The position numbers were made by a program, and so were the translations under genes. Positions 25,243-34,348 of a DNA stretch of 64,000 nucleotides are shown in pieces. Numbering within the stretch: the stretch's first letter is position 1; each line of letters begins with the position of its first letter. The notes under the pieces were generated by a model that had not been told where the DNA came from, ran no database searches, and saw only the letters and a list, made by a program, of their open reading frames with translations. The stretch comes from Candidatus Latescibacterota bacterium (lineage in GTDB: Bacteria > Latescibacterota > UBA2968), in the NCBI GenBank assembly GCA_022824945.1, contig JAJDYX010000017.1, positions 62,001 to 126,000 of the forward strand, read 5' to 3'.

Positions 25243-26109
25243 CTACCGGTCATTGCGCTTTTCCTTGATACGATCTAAAATCCAGCGCGCCCGTTCCAGA
25301 ATCGGCCTATCTACCATCCGACCATCCACAGTCGCCGGACCTTCGTCCGCCCGCCGTTCAAAAACCTCAACAATTCGCCGTGCCCACCTCTCCTCGACCT
25401 CCGTGGGACTGAAAATTTCATTCACTGCCCCAACCTGACCCGGATGAATCACGGCTTTTCCGGCAAACCCCAGATCCCTGGCCCGCTGCGCCTCCACGAC
25501 CAGTCCGTCAGAATCGCTGATGTCCGTAAATACCTTATCTATAGCCCGAATTTGTCCGCTTGCCGCAGCCACCGCCAGCGCCGATCGGGCGTAGTTGATC
25601 AATCCCTGTCCCGGGTGCGAAAAGAGGCCCAGATCTAGCGCGAAATCCTCTGCGCCGAACATAAGCCCCATCAGCCTGGGTGTAACGGATGCGATCGCAG
25701 GAGCCTGAATCAGACCCTGGGCACTCTCAATGATTGCCAGAAGCCCGACGCCTCCGGATGGAATACCCGCTCTGGTCTCGTGCCGGTCCAGCCACCGATG
25801 CACCTGAAGCACATCCTCCGGTCCCTGCACTTTGGGCAACACGAGTCCCTGCAGCCCCGCACATACGACCGCCTGTAGATCGGCGTCCAATTCGGAGGAA
25901 CCAGCATCGTGAACCCTAACGAATCGCATTGGGCCGCCACGCACGCTGTCCAGCGCGGCAGCGACGCGACTGCGCGCAACGTCCTTCTCGGCCTCCGGGA
26001 CGCCGTCCTCCAGATCGAATATCAGCACATCCGCTGGCAGACCCAGAGCCTTGTCGATCATCCGCTGCTGGTGCCCCGGCACAAAAAGCCAAGACCGCAT
26101 CGACTTCAC
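25243..26109 (-). CDS. HpcH/HpaI (CitE-like) CoA-ester lyase
   Basis: A 288-residue TIM-barrel lyase of the CitE/Mcl group: 'RSWLFVPGHQQRMIDKALGL', 'VLIFDLEDGVPEAEK' (acidic Mg site), 'LLAIIESAQGL' with the metal-binding Glu, and 'MFGAEDFALDLGL' with the second acidic ligand. Such enzymes cleave citramalyl-CoA, malyl-CoA or methylmalyl-CoA. The GTG start overlaps the stop of the upstream hydratase (GTGA), and GAGGAG lies ~9 bp before it, so the genes are translationally coupled. The CoA-transferase follows after 23 bp. Confidence 0.9.
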   Translation of the reverse strand: MKSMRSWLFVPGHQQRMIDKALGLPADVLIFDLEDGVPEAEKDVARSRVAAALDSVRGGPMRFVRVHDAGSSELDADLQAVVCAGLQGLVLPKVQGPEDVLQVHRWLDRHETRAGIPSGGVGLLAIIESAQGLIQAPAIASVTPRLMGLMFGAEDFALDLGLFSHPGQGLINYARSALAVAAASGQIRAIDKVFTDISDSDGLVVEAQRARDLGFAGKAVIHPGQVGAVNEIFSPTEVEERWARRIVEVFERRADEGPATVDGRMVDRPILERARWILDRIKEKRNDR

Positions 26110-26636
26110 CCGTCTTTCTCCTCGTGAATTTCGGGAAAGGCATCCCCCGACGGCGCGTGCGCCCTCTTATAGACCATCACGCTGCGAGTCAGATCTATGA
26201 CGACGCGGCCATCCTGATTCACGCCCCGCGTGCGCACCTTCACGATACCCGCTTCCGGGTACGACTTCGACTCCCGCCTGGCGAGCACCTCCGTCTCGCA
26301 ATAGAGCGTATCTCCCACAAATACCGGATGCGGAAGCCGGATCTCGCTCCAACCCAGATTCGCCATCGCCTGCTCGCTCACGTCCGGGACACTCATTCCC
26401 ACAACCAGCGCGAGCGTAAACGTGCTGTTCACCAGGATCTTTCCCCACCGCGTCCGGCGGGCGTACTCCTCGTCAAAGTGAAGCGGATTGGTATTCAGGG
26501 TCAGATGCGTGAACAACTGGTTATCAGCTGTCGTCACCGTCCGCCCGAACCGGCTTCGATAGACTTCGCCCACCTCAAAATCCTCATAGCATCTCCCGGT
26601 CCACCCCGGTATCACCTTTTTCTCTATTTTCTCCAT
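26106..26636 (-). CDS. MaoC-like enoyl/mesaconyl-CoA hydratase
   Basis: A 176-residue hot-dog-fold hydratase. The N-terminus 'GWTGRCYEDFEVGEVYRSRF' and the hydratase 2 motif 'DNQLFTHLTLNTNPLHFDEEYA' (Asp and His catalytic; named here by its position, ~38-59) are both present. Length and the 'GRTVTTADNQ' segment resemble mesaconyl-CoA hydratase or itaconyl-CoA hydratase. It is first in the operon with the CitE-like lyase and CaiB-like transferase, giving CoA activation, hydration and C-C cleavage in one unit. GGGAG precedes the ATG. Confidence 0.9.
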   Translation of the reverse strand: MEKIEKKVIPGWTGRCYEDFEVGEVYRSRFGRTVTTADNQLFTHLTLNTNPLHFDEEYARRTRWGKILVNSTFTLALVVGMSVPDVSEQAMANLGWSEIRLPHPVFVGDTLYCETEVLARRESKSYPEAGIVKVRTRGVNQDGRVVIDLTRSVMVYKRAHAPSGDAFPEIHEEKDG

Positions 26637-26706
26637 ACCAGCTCCCTTTACGCCAATATAATTCGTTGCAATCCGATGTCCACCGCTTTATCGCCCTCTC
26701 TATTCA

Positions 26707-27126
26707 TCACTCGTTCGTCCCTCGGCGCATTTCAAAAATACGCACAACAATGTACATACCCAGTGACACAATAAAAAAGACGAGCAACATCCACGCGATA
26801 GATTGCAGAGACTCGATAATCGTGCGATATATCTCGAGCACCCAGCGTTCGGTCGTCAGTTCAAAGGGAGGCATATCGCGGGATTCACCTGCGGAATCGA
26901 AATGCTCCTGCGGCAAAATATAGCGCTCCAACGAGCGGACACGCACACCGCCAGAAATACCCACCACAAAAATCGCAAACTTCATATAGCGCACCCACGC
27001 GCCTGCTATCGCGTCATCAATAAGCCGGTGCAGAATACTGGTAATCGCGCTGCTAAACGCCCGCACGGCAATAAAAGATACCAGAGCGGCGACTACGAGG
27101 GTAATGACAAGAAGTGTGAAGAACAT
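26707..27126 (-). CDS. Small membrane protein, unknown function
   Basis: A 139-residue protein with a hydrophobic N-terminal helix (~1-24), a second possible membrane segment around 47-63 and a strong C-terminal one (~105-128) followed by 'EMRRGTNE'. The segment between the last two is soluble and acidic ('SAGESRDMPPFELTTERW'). I do not recognise a family. GGAGG lies 7 bp before the ATG. It stands alone between the acyl-CoA operon and the permease. Confidence 0.65.
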   Translation of the reverse strand: MFFTLLVITLVVAALVSFIAVRAFSSAITSILHRLIDDAIAGAWVRYMKFAIFVVGISGGVRVRSLERYILPQEHFDSAGESRDMPPFELTTERWVLEIYRTIIESLQSIAWMLLVFFIVSLGMYIVVRIFEMRRGTNE

Positions 27127-27225
27127 GGGAGGACCTCCAAAGTATTAGTCAATTTCAATATTATACGTGTAAGAAACGCGTGAGTTCCTCTGGATTATTG
27201 GCCTGTCGAACAGTCTATTGCACAC

Positions 27226-29652
27226 TTACTCATGCCTCAGTACTTCCACGGGATTAGTATGTGCAACCCTGAACGCCTGTGTACCAACGGTCAAAAGCGC
27301 AATCAAAAGTGCGAGCAAACCCGACAACACAAACGACCATAAACTCAGAGATGTGTGATACGCAAAATTTTGTAAATAGGTATTTGTAAAATAAAAAGCA
27401 ACAGGCCAGGCAATGAGATTAGCCACAAGCACCAGCTTCAAAAACGCCTTAGACACCAGCAAAACAACACTTGAAACAGACGCACCCAGCACCTTGCGAA
27501 TGCCAATCTCGCGCCTGCGGCGTTCAGCTGTAAAAGCCGCCAAACCGAACAAACCCAAACACGCCAGCAAACACACCAACCCGGCAAAAGCGGTAACAGC
27601 CTGCCCCAAATCCCTCTCCGCCCGATAAATCGCATCGAGTTCATCGTCGAGAAACGTAAACTCAAAAGGCTTATCGGCTGCCATAAATGAATCCCAGGTC
27701 TCCTCCAGAAAAGGTCGAACCGCTAAAAAATCGCGCACTCGCAACGCCAGATAATCGTAAAACCACTGCCGATAAGCAAAAACCGCAGGCCCAATCGGTT
27801 GTCGAAGAGAGGCGTAGTGAAAATCTGCAATCACGCCAATCACAGTTCCCTTAGCATCCTCCTCTGAACGCGCCCGACCAAAACGCCTCCCCACAGCGTC
27901 TTCCACTGTCCAGCCAAGCGCGCGCACAGCAGTCTCATTGAGAATATACCCATGCGTGCGATCGCGCTCAACCCCGGGCGAAAACGTGCGACCAGCTATA
28001 ATAGGCACACCGAAAGTAGCAAAAAAATCTTCATCAGCCTCCTGCACCGGCATCCGCCACTCAGTATGGTCCTGACCTTCCGGCTTGACAATCCGCACAA
28101 AACCACCGCCATCTTGTCCGGGCAAAAAACGAAAAGCAGACGCCGAAACAATATTGGGATGTTCCAAAAACGCTTGCTTTACAGTATTATACCGTACCAC
28201 AAGCCAGGGATCATCATTGGTCCTGAGCCGACGATCCAGCTTAAAAATCGGCAACAAAACGAGATGTTCCTTATCAAAACCGAGATCCTTGTGCTGAATA
28301 TAATCCAGTTGCCGATAAATAACATCCGTAACAATCATAAGCAAAATAGCAATCGCAAATTGCGCCACAACCAGAACCTGCCGAAGCCGCGCACCCTGCA
28401 AACGCGCCGCGCCCTTGAGCACATCAGCCGGCCGAAACCCCGAAAAATAAAACGCGGGATATACCCCCGCCATCAAACCCACAAACACGGCAAGCGCGAA
28501 AAGACCCGGCAAAAGTCCAAACAACATAGACGCATCCAGAGCGTAATGCGTGCCCGTCCGCGCACTGAATTCCGACAACGCGATGCGCGCAAGAGGCACA
28601 GCGATAACCACAGCAATCAACGCCAGCAAAACCGTCTCGCACAAAAACTGCTGAATCAACTGACCGCGCCGCGCGCCAACCACCTTCCGCATCCCCACCT
28701 CGCGCGCGCGATACATCGAACGCGCCGTAGCCAGATTGACAAAATTAATCGCCGCAATCGCCAGAACCAGCACCGCAATAATCGCAAAAAGATAAAGCGT
28801 CTGAACATTGCCACCCGAAGCCAAATTGTAATCCTGAACCCCATACAAATGCAACCGCTCAAAAGGCTGCAAGCGAAATGAAAGAATGCGACGCACATCC
28901 GCGCCCATATGCCGTTCAATAACACCCGACAACTTTGCTTCGAATTCACCCGCATCTACCCCATCGCGCAAACGCACAAAAGTTTCAATACCCGCCTGTT
29001 GCACCCGCCCCTGCCACAGCGTCCAATCAAAAATAGCCTCCTGTGTTCGCCCATTGGTAAAATGCAACAAATCAAACTGAATGGACGAAAACTTCGGAGG
29101 CGTTTGCAAAACAGCGGCAACCGTATAATCGCCGCCGTAATACCGCTCGCGAATCGTAAGAACTTTGCCTATGGGATCAACCTTACCGAACAACTTCTCT
29201 GCCGCTGACTCCGTAATCGCAACCCGATACGGCTGCGACAGTACACTGGCATCACCAGTTAAAAAAGGAAAATGAAACAACTCAAAAAAACGGTCGTCAA
29301 CCTGCCCCTGCGCCAGCGTAAGCTCTCGATCTTCAAAACGCACCACAACCGGATAAATGCGATTCTTTGAAGCCAACTCAACCTCGGGCATCTCCGCTTC
29401 AATCGCGCGCGCGAGCGCCCCCGAAGTCAGCCACCGCACCTGCGTCTGCTCATTGCTCACCCGCTCCCGCAAAACCCGATAAATGCGATGCACATCCGGA
29501 TGAAACCGGTCATAGCTCATCTCGCAAAAAATAATCGCAATCGCCATCACACAACAAGACAGCCCCACAACAAGACTGAGCAAATTGATCAGCGTATCGC
29601 GCTTGTGCGACCACAAATTGCGGCATGCGATGGTGAAATAGTTTGAGAACAT
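27226..29652 (-). CDS. ABC transporter permease, MacB/FtsX type (orphan)
   Basis: An 808-residue permease with the double FtsX layout: TM helix ~20-42, MacB periplasmic core ~45-280, three helices ~285-400 containing 'AREVGMRKVVGARRGQLIQQ', a helix ~425-445, a second periplasmic domain ~450-680, and a last helical bundle with 'RREIGIRKVLGASVSSVVLL'. It ends 'FRVAHTNPVEVLRHE'. The repeated E(V/I)G(M/I)RKV(V/L)GA loops contact the ATPase, yet no ATPase gene is near. Members act in mechanotransmission or export of peptides, lipids or drugs. No clear ribosome site is visible. Related copies lie at 55766, 59198 and 62301. Confidence 0.9.
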   Translation of the reverse strand: MFSNYFTIACRNLWSHKRDTLINLLSLVVGLSCCVMAIAIIFCEMSYDRFHPDVHRIYRVLRERVSNEQTQVRWLTSGALARAIEAEMPEVELASKNRIYPVVVRFEDRELTLAQGQVDDRFFELFHFPFLTGDASVLSQPYRVAITESAAEKLFGKVDPIGKVLTIRERYYGGDYTVAAVLQTPPKFSSIQFDLLHFTNGRTQEAIFDWTLWQGRVQQAGIETFVRLRDGVDAGEFEAKLSGVIERHMGADVRRILSFRLQPFERLHLYGVQDYNLASGGNVQTLYLFAIIAVLVLAIAAINFVNLATARSMYRAREVGMRKVVGARRGQLIQQFLCETVLLALIAVVIAVPLARIALSEFSARTGTHYALDASMLFGLLPGLFALAVFVGLMAGVYPAFYFSGFRPADVLKGAARLQGARLRQVLVVAQFAIAILLMIVTDVIYRQLDYIQHKDLGFDKEHLVLLPIFKLDRRLRTNDDPWLVVRYNTVKQAFLEHPNIVSASAFRFLPGQDGGGFVRIVKPEGQDHTEWRMPVQEADEDFFATFGVPIIAGRTFSPGVERDRTHGYILNETAVRALGWTVEDAVGRRFGRARSEEDAKGTVIGVIADFHYASLRQPIGPAVFAYRQWFYDYLALRVRDFLAVRPFLEETWDSFMAADKPFEFTFLDDELDAIYRAERDLGQAVTAFAGLVCLLACLGLFGLAAFTAERRRREIGIRKVLGASVSSVVLLVSKAFLKLVLVANLIAWPVAFYFTNTYLQNFAYHTSLSLWSFVLSGLLALLIALLTVGTQAFRVAHTNPVEVLRHE

Positions 29653-29684
29653 AAAATCAGTAGTCAGTAACCAGCAAAACCTCC

Positions 29685-29716
29685 TGGATCGCGGCTAAAA
29701 ACATACCGCGATGACA
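29685..29716. repeat. Palindromic repeat family A, copy 3 (C:G type)
   Basis: TGGATCGCGGCT and ACCGCGATGACA around a short A-rich loop, with one arm mismatch. It sits between the permease and the monooxygenase, 32 bp upstream of the permease start. Confidence 0.75.
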
Positions 29717-29740
29717 AAAGCAGGGACCTGCCCATCAGTT

Positions 29741-29796
29741 CCTTTTTATCGGTATTTATCCGCGTCCATCCGAGTTATCCGTTCAATCCGCGTTCA
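29741..29796. repeat. Degenerate ATCCGCGTTCATCC-type tract (family D)
   Basis: Four or five imperfect copies of ATCCG(C/A)GT(C/T)CATCCG. The last copy forms the final codons and stop of the monooxygenase (…MNAD-stop), so the repeat reaches into coding sequence. Confidence 0.5.
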
Positions 29797-31726
29797 TAAA
29801 CACGTAATCCTCAGAATCAGGCGCCCGCGTTTCCTTCCAGAACTCGTGCATTGAAAACGGCCAATTCTGCGTCACTCGCCCCGCCTCGTTCTTGTACCAA
29901 CTCCGAACATTTGGCGCGCCCCATGCCATCTCCAGATTACCCGCATCAATGCGCTTATTATACCGATCATGCACATCCTGCTTACAATCCATCGCAGCGC
30001 GTCCCGTCTCAATCAGCAGCTTGATACACCCCAGGATATACCTCATCTCGCACTCGGAAAAAAAGATAATACTCCCATTCACAACAATATTGGTATTTGG
30101 CCCATACATACAAAAAAAATTGGGAAATCCCGGAACAGAAACGCCTTTATACGCACGCGGGTCACCATCCCAATGCGCCTGTAAATCCCTGCGCCCAACC
30201 CCCTCAAACGTCATCGGCCACAACATCCGGCTCGGCTGAAACCCCGTACCGTAAATCAGCACATCAAAATCATAGCCATCACCCGACCGCGTCGCCAGAC
30301 CAGATTCCGTAATACGCGCAATCGGATCCGTAATAAGATGCACATTCTCCCGCTTCAGCGTGCGCAACCACAGGCCATTATCCCACAACATGCGCTTGCC
30401 AGCCGGCGGAAAATCCGGAATACACTTCTGCATCAACTCTGGATCATCGCCCAGCACGGACTCGAGATACTCTATAATCCGCTGGCGCACCTTATCATTC
30501 GCCTTGCTAACCGAACGTTCCTGATGCGGCCATGCCGGATCCTTTTTCGCCGCACCGAGCATCCCCTCTGCTGAACGCCAGAACATAAACAGCCGAAACC
30601 ACTTGGCGTAAAACGGCACATGATTCAAAAGATAGTGCTGCCCCTCTGGCACATCCGCGTGATAATGCGGATTGGGCTGAATCCAGGGCGGCGTGCGCTG
30701 AAACACAAAAACATCGCGCGCCTGCTTTGCAATCTCCGGCACAAACTGAAATGCACTCGCACCCGTACCAATCACCCCAACGCGCTTATCCGTCAAATCG
30801 CATTCCCGCGGCCATCGCGCAGAATGAAACGCAACCCCCCGAAAGCACTCGCGCCCCACAATATCCGGCAACTTTGGGCGATTGAGTTGCCCCACAGCAC
30901 TAATAATAGCATTCACCTCAATCATCTGCCGCACCCCCTCTTTATCCCGCACCTCAACTTTCCAGACCTTGCGCGCCTCATCAAAACGACCACACACAAC
31001 CTCGGTCTGAAACCGAATATGCTCGCGCAGACGAAAATCCGCTGCAAACTGCCTGAAATAATCGAGAAGCACCTGCTGCGTAGAAAAATACTGCGGCCAA
31101 TTCCTGGGCACAAAAGAATAGGAATACGAGTGATTCGGACTATCAACACGGCATCCGGGATACGTATTCTCGAGCCATGTCCCCCCCACATCGGCATTCT
31201 TCTCCACCACCGTAAACGAAATCCCCACCTCCTGAAGCCGATGCGCCGCCAGCAACCCGGACATCCCCGCCCCAATAATCAAAACGCGAAAATCCCGCCT
31301 CTTATCCCCGGGCAAATCATCCATACCCGGCGGCACAAACGGATCCTCGCCATTCAAAGACAACTCTCCCTCCAAGAACGCCCCATAATCTTCGGGAATC
31401 TCCTCCCCAATCATAAAATTCATCATCTCCCAAACCCGTGCCCGGGTCGGTGCAGGAGGCAAAGTACAACCGCGATCTCTATAGGCCTTCAACACCTCAA
31501 AAGCGACCTCCCGAACAACCGCCTGCTGCTCCTCTGTCACACCCGCCTGCGGATCCGCCAGATTCCTCGCCCGTGGGCGAATCTCCCCCCGGACAATGTC
31601 CATATCCCTGGTCAAATGCACCAGAGAAACCATCAGCGCGGGAATATTCGCATCCTCCAACGCCGCCCTGATCGCCTCGTCATCTTCGACAATCGGTTCC
31701 CATGTATCAAACGCCTTATCAGCCAT
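29783..31726 (-). CDS. Flavin-containing Baeyer-Villiger-type monooxygenase
   Basis: A 647-residue FAD/NADPH monooxygenase. The FAD loop is 'IIGAGMSGLLAAH' (~151-163), the Baeyer-Villiger fingerprint FxGxxxHxxxWP is intact at F295-P306 ('FRGVAFHSARWP'), and the NADPH loop is 'VIGTGASAFQF' (~318-328). About 140 residues before the FAD domain form an extra helical N-terminal region ('DANIPALMVSLVHLTRDMDI') seen in larger BVMOs. It probably converts ketones to esters or lactones. GGAG precedes the ATG by 6 bp. The MFS gene lies 12 bp upstream on the same strand, so transporter and enzyme are likely co-transcribed. Confidence 0.92.
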   Translation of the reverse strand: MADKAFDTWEPIVEDDEAIRAALEDANIPALMVSLVHLTRDMDIVRGEIRPRARNLADPQAGVTEEQQAVVREVAFEVLKAYRDRGCTLPPAPTRARVWEMMNFMIGEEIPEDYGAFLEGELSLNGEDPFVPPGMDDLPGDKRRDFRVLIIGAGMSGLLAAHRLQEVGISFTVVEKNADVGGTWLENTYPGCRVDSPNHSYSYSFVPRNWPQYFSTQQVLLDYFRQFAADFRLREHIRFQTEVVCGRFDEARKVWKVEVRDKEGVRQMIEVNAIISAVGQLNRPKLPDIVGRECFRGVAFHSARWPRECDLTDKRVGVIGTGASAFQFVPEIAKQARDVFVFQRTPPWIQPNPHYHADVPEGQHYLLNHVPFYAKWFRLFMFWRSAEGMLGAAKKDPAWPHQERSVSKANDKVRQRIIEYLESVLGDDPELMQKCIPDFPPAGKRMLWDNGLWLRTLKRENVHLITDPIARITESGLATRSGDGYDFDVLIYGTGFQPSRMLWPMTFEGVGRRDLQAHWDGDPRAYKGVSVPGFPNFFCMYGPNTNIVVNGSIIFFSECEMRYILGCIKLLIETGRAAMDCKQDVHDRYNKRIDAGNLEMAWGAPNVRSWYKNEAGRVTQNWPFSMHEFWKETRAPDSEDYVFMNAD

Positions 31727-31738
31727 CTCCTACTCCAC

Positions 31739-32929
31739 TCACGAAACAGGTTGGGGCACCACTTGATCCGGCACCTCTTCCCGCTCCCGCTCAAGCTGCC
31801 CCTCGGGATCGACCCATTGACTCACAATAAGCGAAATCAGCGCCAGAACAGCACCGCTAAAGAAAATCACCTGATATCCAAAATAGTGCCATGCAAAACC
31901 GCCCAAAAGCGGTGCCGCGACAGAAGCCACATGATTCATCGTCACGCCCATCGCAAGCGACGGCTTGAGATCCGACTCGGGCGCGATCTTGTGCAAATAC
32001 GTCGTCAGCGCAATCCCGCCAAAAAAGATAATATTATCAACACAATACAAAACGTACAGCGTGGGGCGATGCGTCACCACCGCGTATCCGAGAAACACAA
32101 AAGTCAACCCGATATAACTCAACGACAGCATCTTCCGCTCGCCGTACTGATCCACCAACTTGCCCATCGTCGGCGCAGTCAGCGTAATCAGCGTCTGATT
32201 CATCAGCACCAGAATCATCGTCGTATGCACGGGCATCCCGTGAATCTTCACCAGAGCAAAAATCGCAAACGTAATAAACATCTGCTTCCGCATACCCTGC
32301 AGAAAATTCAGCGCGTAATACAGACCATACCGCCGCTTAAAAACAAAACTCCGCTCGTGGGCTGGCCGCTTGCGAGACGCAAACAAAATGGCAAAACCAC
32401 CGCCCACAGTAGCTGCACCCGCCATAATAAACAAACCGTTATACCCGACAAAATCATAAGCCAATTTACAAATCAGAATAGACAACAACCACGCCACACT
32501 ATTCACACTGCGCAACTGTCCCAACCACTTCCCCTTCTTACCCTCTGGCGAAAAAAGCAACGCCATCGACTGCTCCATCGGGATCCAGCAATGAAATCCC
32601 ACACCCCACACAAACGAATACACCGCCAGCATAAAAACCGAATCAACCTGGGCATAAGCCATAATCCCCACACCCATAACCATCAGCGAAATAGCAGCGA
32701 CAACAGGAGGTGCGAACCGCACCATCAGCGCGACAAAAAACGCATTCATAAACCCCGACACCTCGCGCAGGGCTTCCACATATCCCAACTCGTGCGCGTC
32801 GATATTCAGGCGATCAACAACAAAATTGTTGTAAAGCGTCAACTGCACGCCAAAAAAAATCCCCTGCGAAGCAACCGCAAGCGCGAGCAAACGAAAATCT
32901 CGATTCCACTCAGAAATTGGATTATTCAA
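31739..32929 (-). CDS. Major facilitator superfamily transporter
   Basis: A 396-residue protein with about twelve hydrophobic segments in two halves joined by a basic loop ('RKRPAHERSFVFKRRYGLYY', ~203-222), typical of MFS. The second half has 'MGKLVDQYGERKMLSLSY', an MFS-type loop 8-9 motif. It starts at TTG (32927-32929) with AAGGAGG 4 bp away, an unusual but well-supported start. It leads the unit with the BVMO (12-bp gap), suggesting uptake or export of the BVMO substrate. Substrate unknown. Confidence 0.88.
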   Translation of the reverse strand: MNNPISEWNRDFRLLALAVASQGIFFGVQLTLYNNFVVDRLNIDAHELGYVEALREVSGFMNAFFVALMVRFAPPVVAAISLMVMGVGIMAYAQVDSVFMLAVYSFVWGVGFHCWIPMEQSMALLFSPEGKKGKWLGQLRSVNSVAWLLSILICKLAYDFVGYNGLFIMAGAATVGGGFAILFASRKRPAHERSFVFKRRYGLYYALNFLQGMRKQMFITFAIFALVKIHGMPVHTTMILVLMNQTLITLTAPTMGKLVDQYGERKMLSLSYIGLTFVFLGYAVVTHRPTLYVLYCVDNIIFFGGIALTTYLHKIAPESDLKPSLAMGVTMNHVASVAAPLLGGFAWHYFGYQVIFFSGAVLALISLIVSQWVDPEGQLEREREEVPDQVVPQPVS

Positions 32930-32984
32930 AAAACCTCCTTGTCCAGCAGTCAGCCCTCCAGCCTCCAGCCGCTCGTCTTATTCC

Positions 32985-33072
32985 TTTACACGCCTTTATC
33001 TGCGTTCATCTGCGCCATCCCTGCTTACACCCACAGAGCCTGCCCCGTAGTGTTTTTATACGGGGGACATGC
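32985..33072. repeat. Family D tract plus family B hairpin
   Basis: ATCTGCGTTCATCTGCG (about 32997-33016) is followed by the family B palindrome CCCCGTA (33043-33049) and TACGGGG (33059-33065). A decayed half of family A (ATGCCTGCGGAT) may follow. It occupies the gap between the MFS and aldo/keto reductase genes. Confidence 0.6.
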
Positions 33073-33079
33073 CTGCGGA

Positions 33080-34027
33080 TCAATTCCCCAACGGCTCCCA
33101 CACATCGCCAAAAATAGACCGCAACCGCGCCATATCTTCATCCGGCAAAGGCGGACCGAGAATCGCCTTCACATTTTCTTCCAAATGATCAATATTTGCC
33201 GTACCCGACAGCACCACACCCATCGCGGGATGTGCATTCACATACTTATAGCCCGCCGCGGGCAATGACGTAACATCGCCCTTGACCAACCACCCCAACG
33301 GATCCTCATCTTCCAGCGCATCTCGCGCAATCAACCCCTTATCCTTCGCATACGCAATGCGCTCTTTGAGTACATCGGGCCGAGCCAGTGACCGCCGAAC
33401 AGCAACCATACAAATCACGCCCACATCTCGCTCCTGACACATAGGCAAAACCTCGTGCTCGGGCGTTGGACTCAACAAATTGTAACCCACCATAGCCGTA
33501 TCGAACAAATCATCCGCCAAAGCCATAGAAAACATCTCGTGCTTGTGGTCTTCGGCATACGTCTCACTCACCCCCATAAACCCGAACTTCCCCTGATCTT
33601 TCAACCTCTCCACCGTGGGCCACAACTGCTCAATAGCCTCAGAATAATGGTATGGACGAACACCGTGCCACTGCATCACATCGACATAATCCACCTGCAA
33701 CCGCTTCAAACTGCGCTCGACAGAATCGACAACATTCGCTGGACTCGCAAGCTCATTACTGCGGTGATGATGGGCGTGAAATTTAGTCGCCAGGATATAA
33801 TCATCGCGCGGCACATCCTTAAGCGCGTTCCCGAGAATCGTCTCACTCTCGCCATACGCGGCAGCCGTATCAAAAAAATTTATACCGAGATCAAGCGCGC
33901 GCTGAACCAAACGATTCACACCCGCCTGATCGACACCCGTCTTTTGTCCCATTTGCGTAGGCCCACCGCCGCCAATACCCATAATCGAAACCTTCAAACC
34001 CGTGCGTCCCAGTGTGCGATATTTCAT
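33080..34027 (-). CDS. Aldo/keto reductase
   Basis: A 315-residue AKR TIM barrel with the full catalytic tetrad D53 ('NFFDTAAAYG'), Y58, K82 ('LATKFHA') and H121 ('MQWHGVRP'). It opens 'MKYRTLGRTGLKVSIMGIGG', the standard AKR beta-hairpin. The frame continues upstream to 34222 through a duplicated repeat, but the ATG at 34027 has GGGAGG and is the family start. It likely reduces sugar aldehydes or oxidises sugars with NADP. It is a single-gene unit, divergent from ssb across a 321-bp gap. Confidence 0.92.
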   Translation of the reverse strand: MKYRTLGRTGLKVSIMGIGGGGPTQMGQKTGVDQAGVNRLVQRALDLGINFFDTAAAYGESETILGNALKDVPRDDYILATKFHAHHHRSNELASPANVVDSVERSLKRLQVDYVDVMQWHGVRPYHYSEAIEQLWPTVERLKDQGKFGFMGVSETYAEDHKHEMFSMALADDLFDTAMVGYNLLSPTPEHEVLPMCQERDVGVICMVAVRRSLARPDVLKERIAYAKDKGLIARDALEDEDPLGWLVKGDVTSLPAAGYKYVNAHPAMGVVLSGTANIDHLEENVKAILGPPLPDEDMARLRSIFGDVWEPLGN

Positions 34028-34043
34028 AAAACCTCCCAAAGGC

Positions 34044-34162
34044 GAATAGACGAACCCCGCCCCACCACCCAAAACCTCTGGATTGCGGCTTAAAGCCTGC
34101 CGCAATGACGATGGATGGGATTGATCGCTGATTTTTGACCACTGACCGTTGATTCGTTGATG
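34044..34162. repeat. ~119-bp repeat, left copy (contains palindrome A copy 4)
   Basis: It matches the reverse complement of 36723-36840 almost base for base; I count about two differences. It begins GAATAGACGAACC and ends GATTCGTTGAT. Inside is TGGATTGCGGCT...GCCGCAATGACG (34079-34110), the T:A version of family A. Confidence 0.85.
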
Positions 34163-34251
34163 AACTGCTATCGCAGTTGTACCCCGTTCCGTTGATTCGC
34201 TTAATATAGGGCATCGCAACACCCCTCGCCATTATTTTAACCAATGTCACC

Positions 34252-34280
34252 TTGACAAATCCCACATGCAAAAGTATATT
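34252..34280 (+). promoter_or_regulatory. Sigma-70-type promoter for ssb
   Basis: A consensus TTGACA (34252-34257), a 17-bp spacer and TATATT (34275-34280). It predicts a ~60-base leader before the ssb ATG. Confidence 0.8.
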
Positions 34281-34348
34281 CGTACTAAGTTCTTACAGGG
34301 TCGTGCCATGATCCCTGAAACGTACACCCAATCCTGAGGAGGCCACGT

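Larger units (their letters stand above)
34028..34348. other. Intergenic region with long repeat and ssb promoter
   Basis: This 321-bp gap holds a ~119-bp repeat (34044-34162), which contains palindrome A copy 4 and has an inverted near-identical partner at 36723-36840, and then the ssb promoter at 34252-34280 and leader. No protein-coding signal is seen. Confidence 0.7.

Noticed and set aside
29718..29735. Sigma-54-like box (TGGGCAGGTCCCTGC, minus strand) before the isolated permease
   Set aside because: The GG/GC spacing fits but CAC and TTGC are poor matches, and it overlaps a short dyad.
30620..33268. A long open frame of 882 codons on the plus strand
   Set aside because: It is antisense to the monooxygenase and MFS genes, Arg/His/Pro-rich and without motifs; a shadow of biased codon use on the other strand.
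34028..34222. N-terminal extension of the aldo/keto reductase
   Set aside because: The frame runs through the 119-bp repeat, and the ATG at 34027 has a good ribosome site and the family start.
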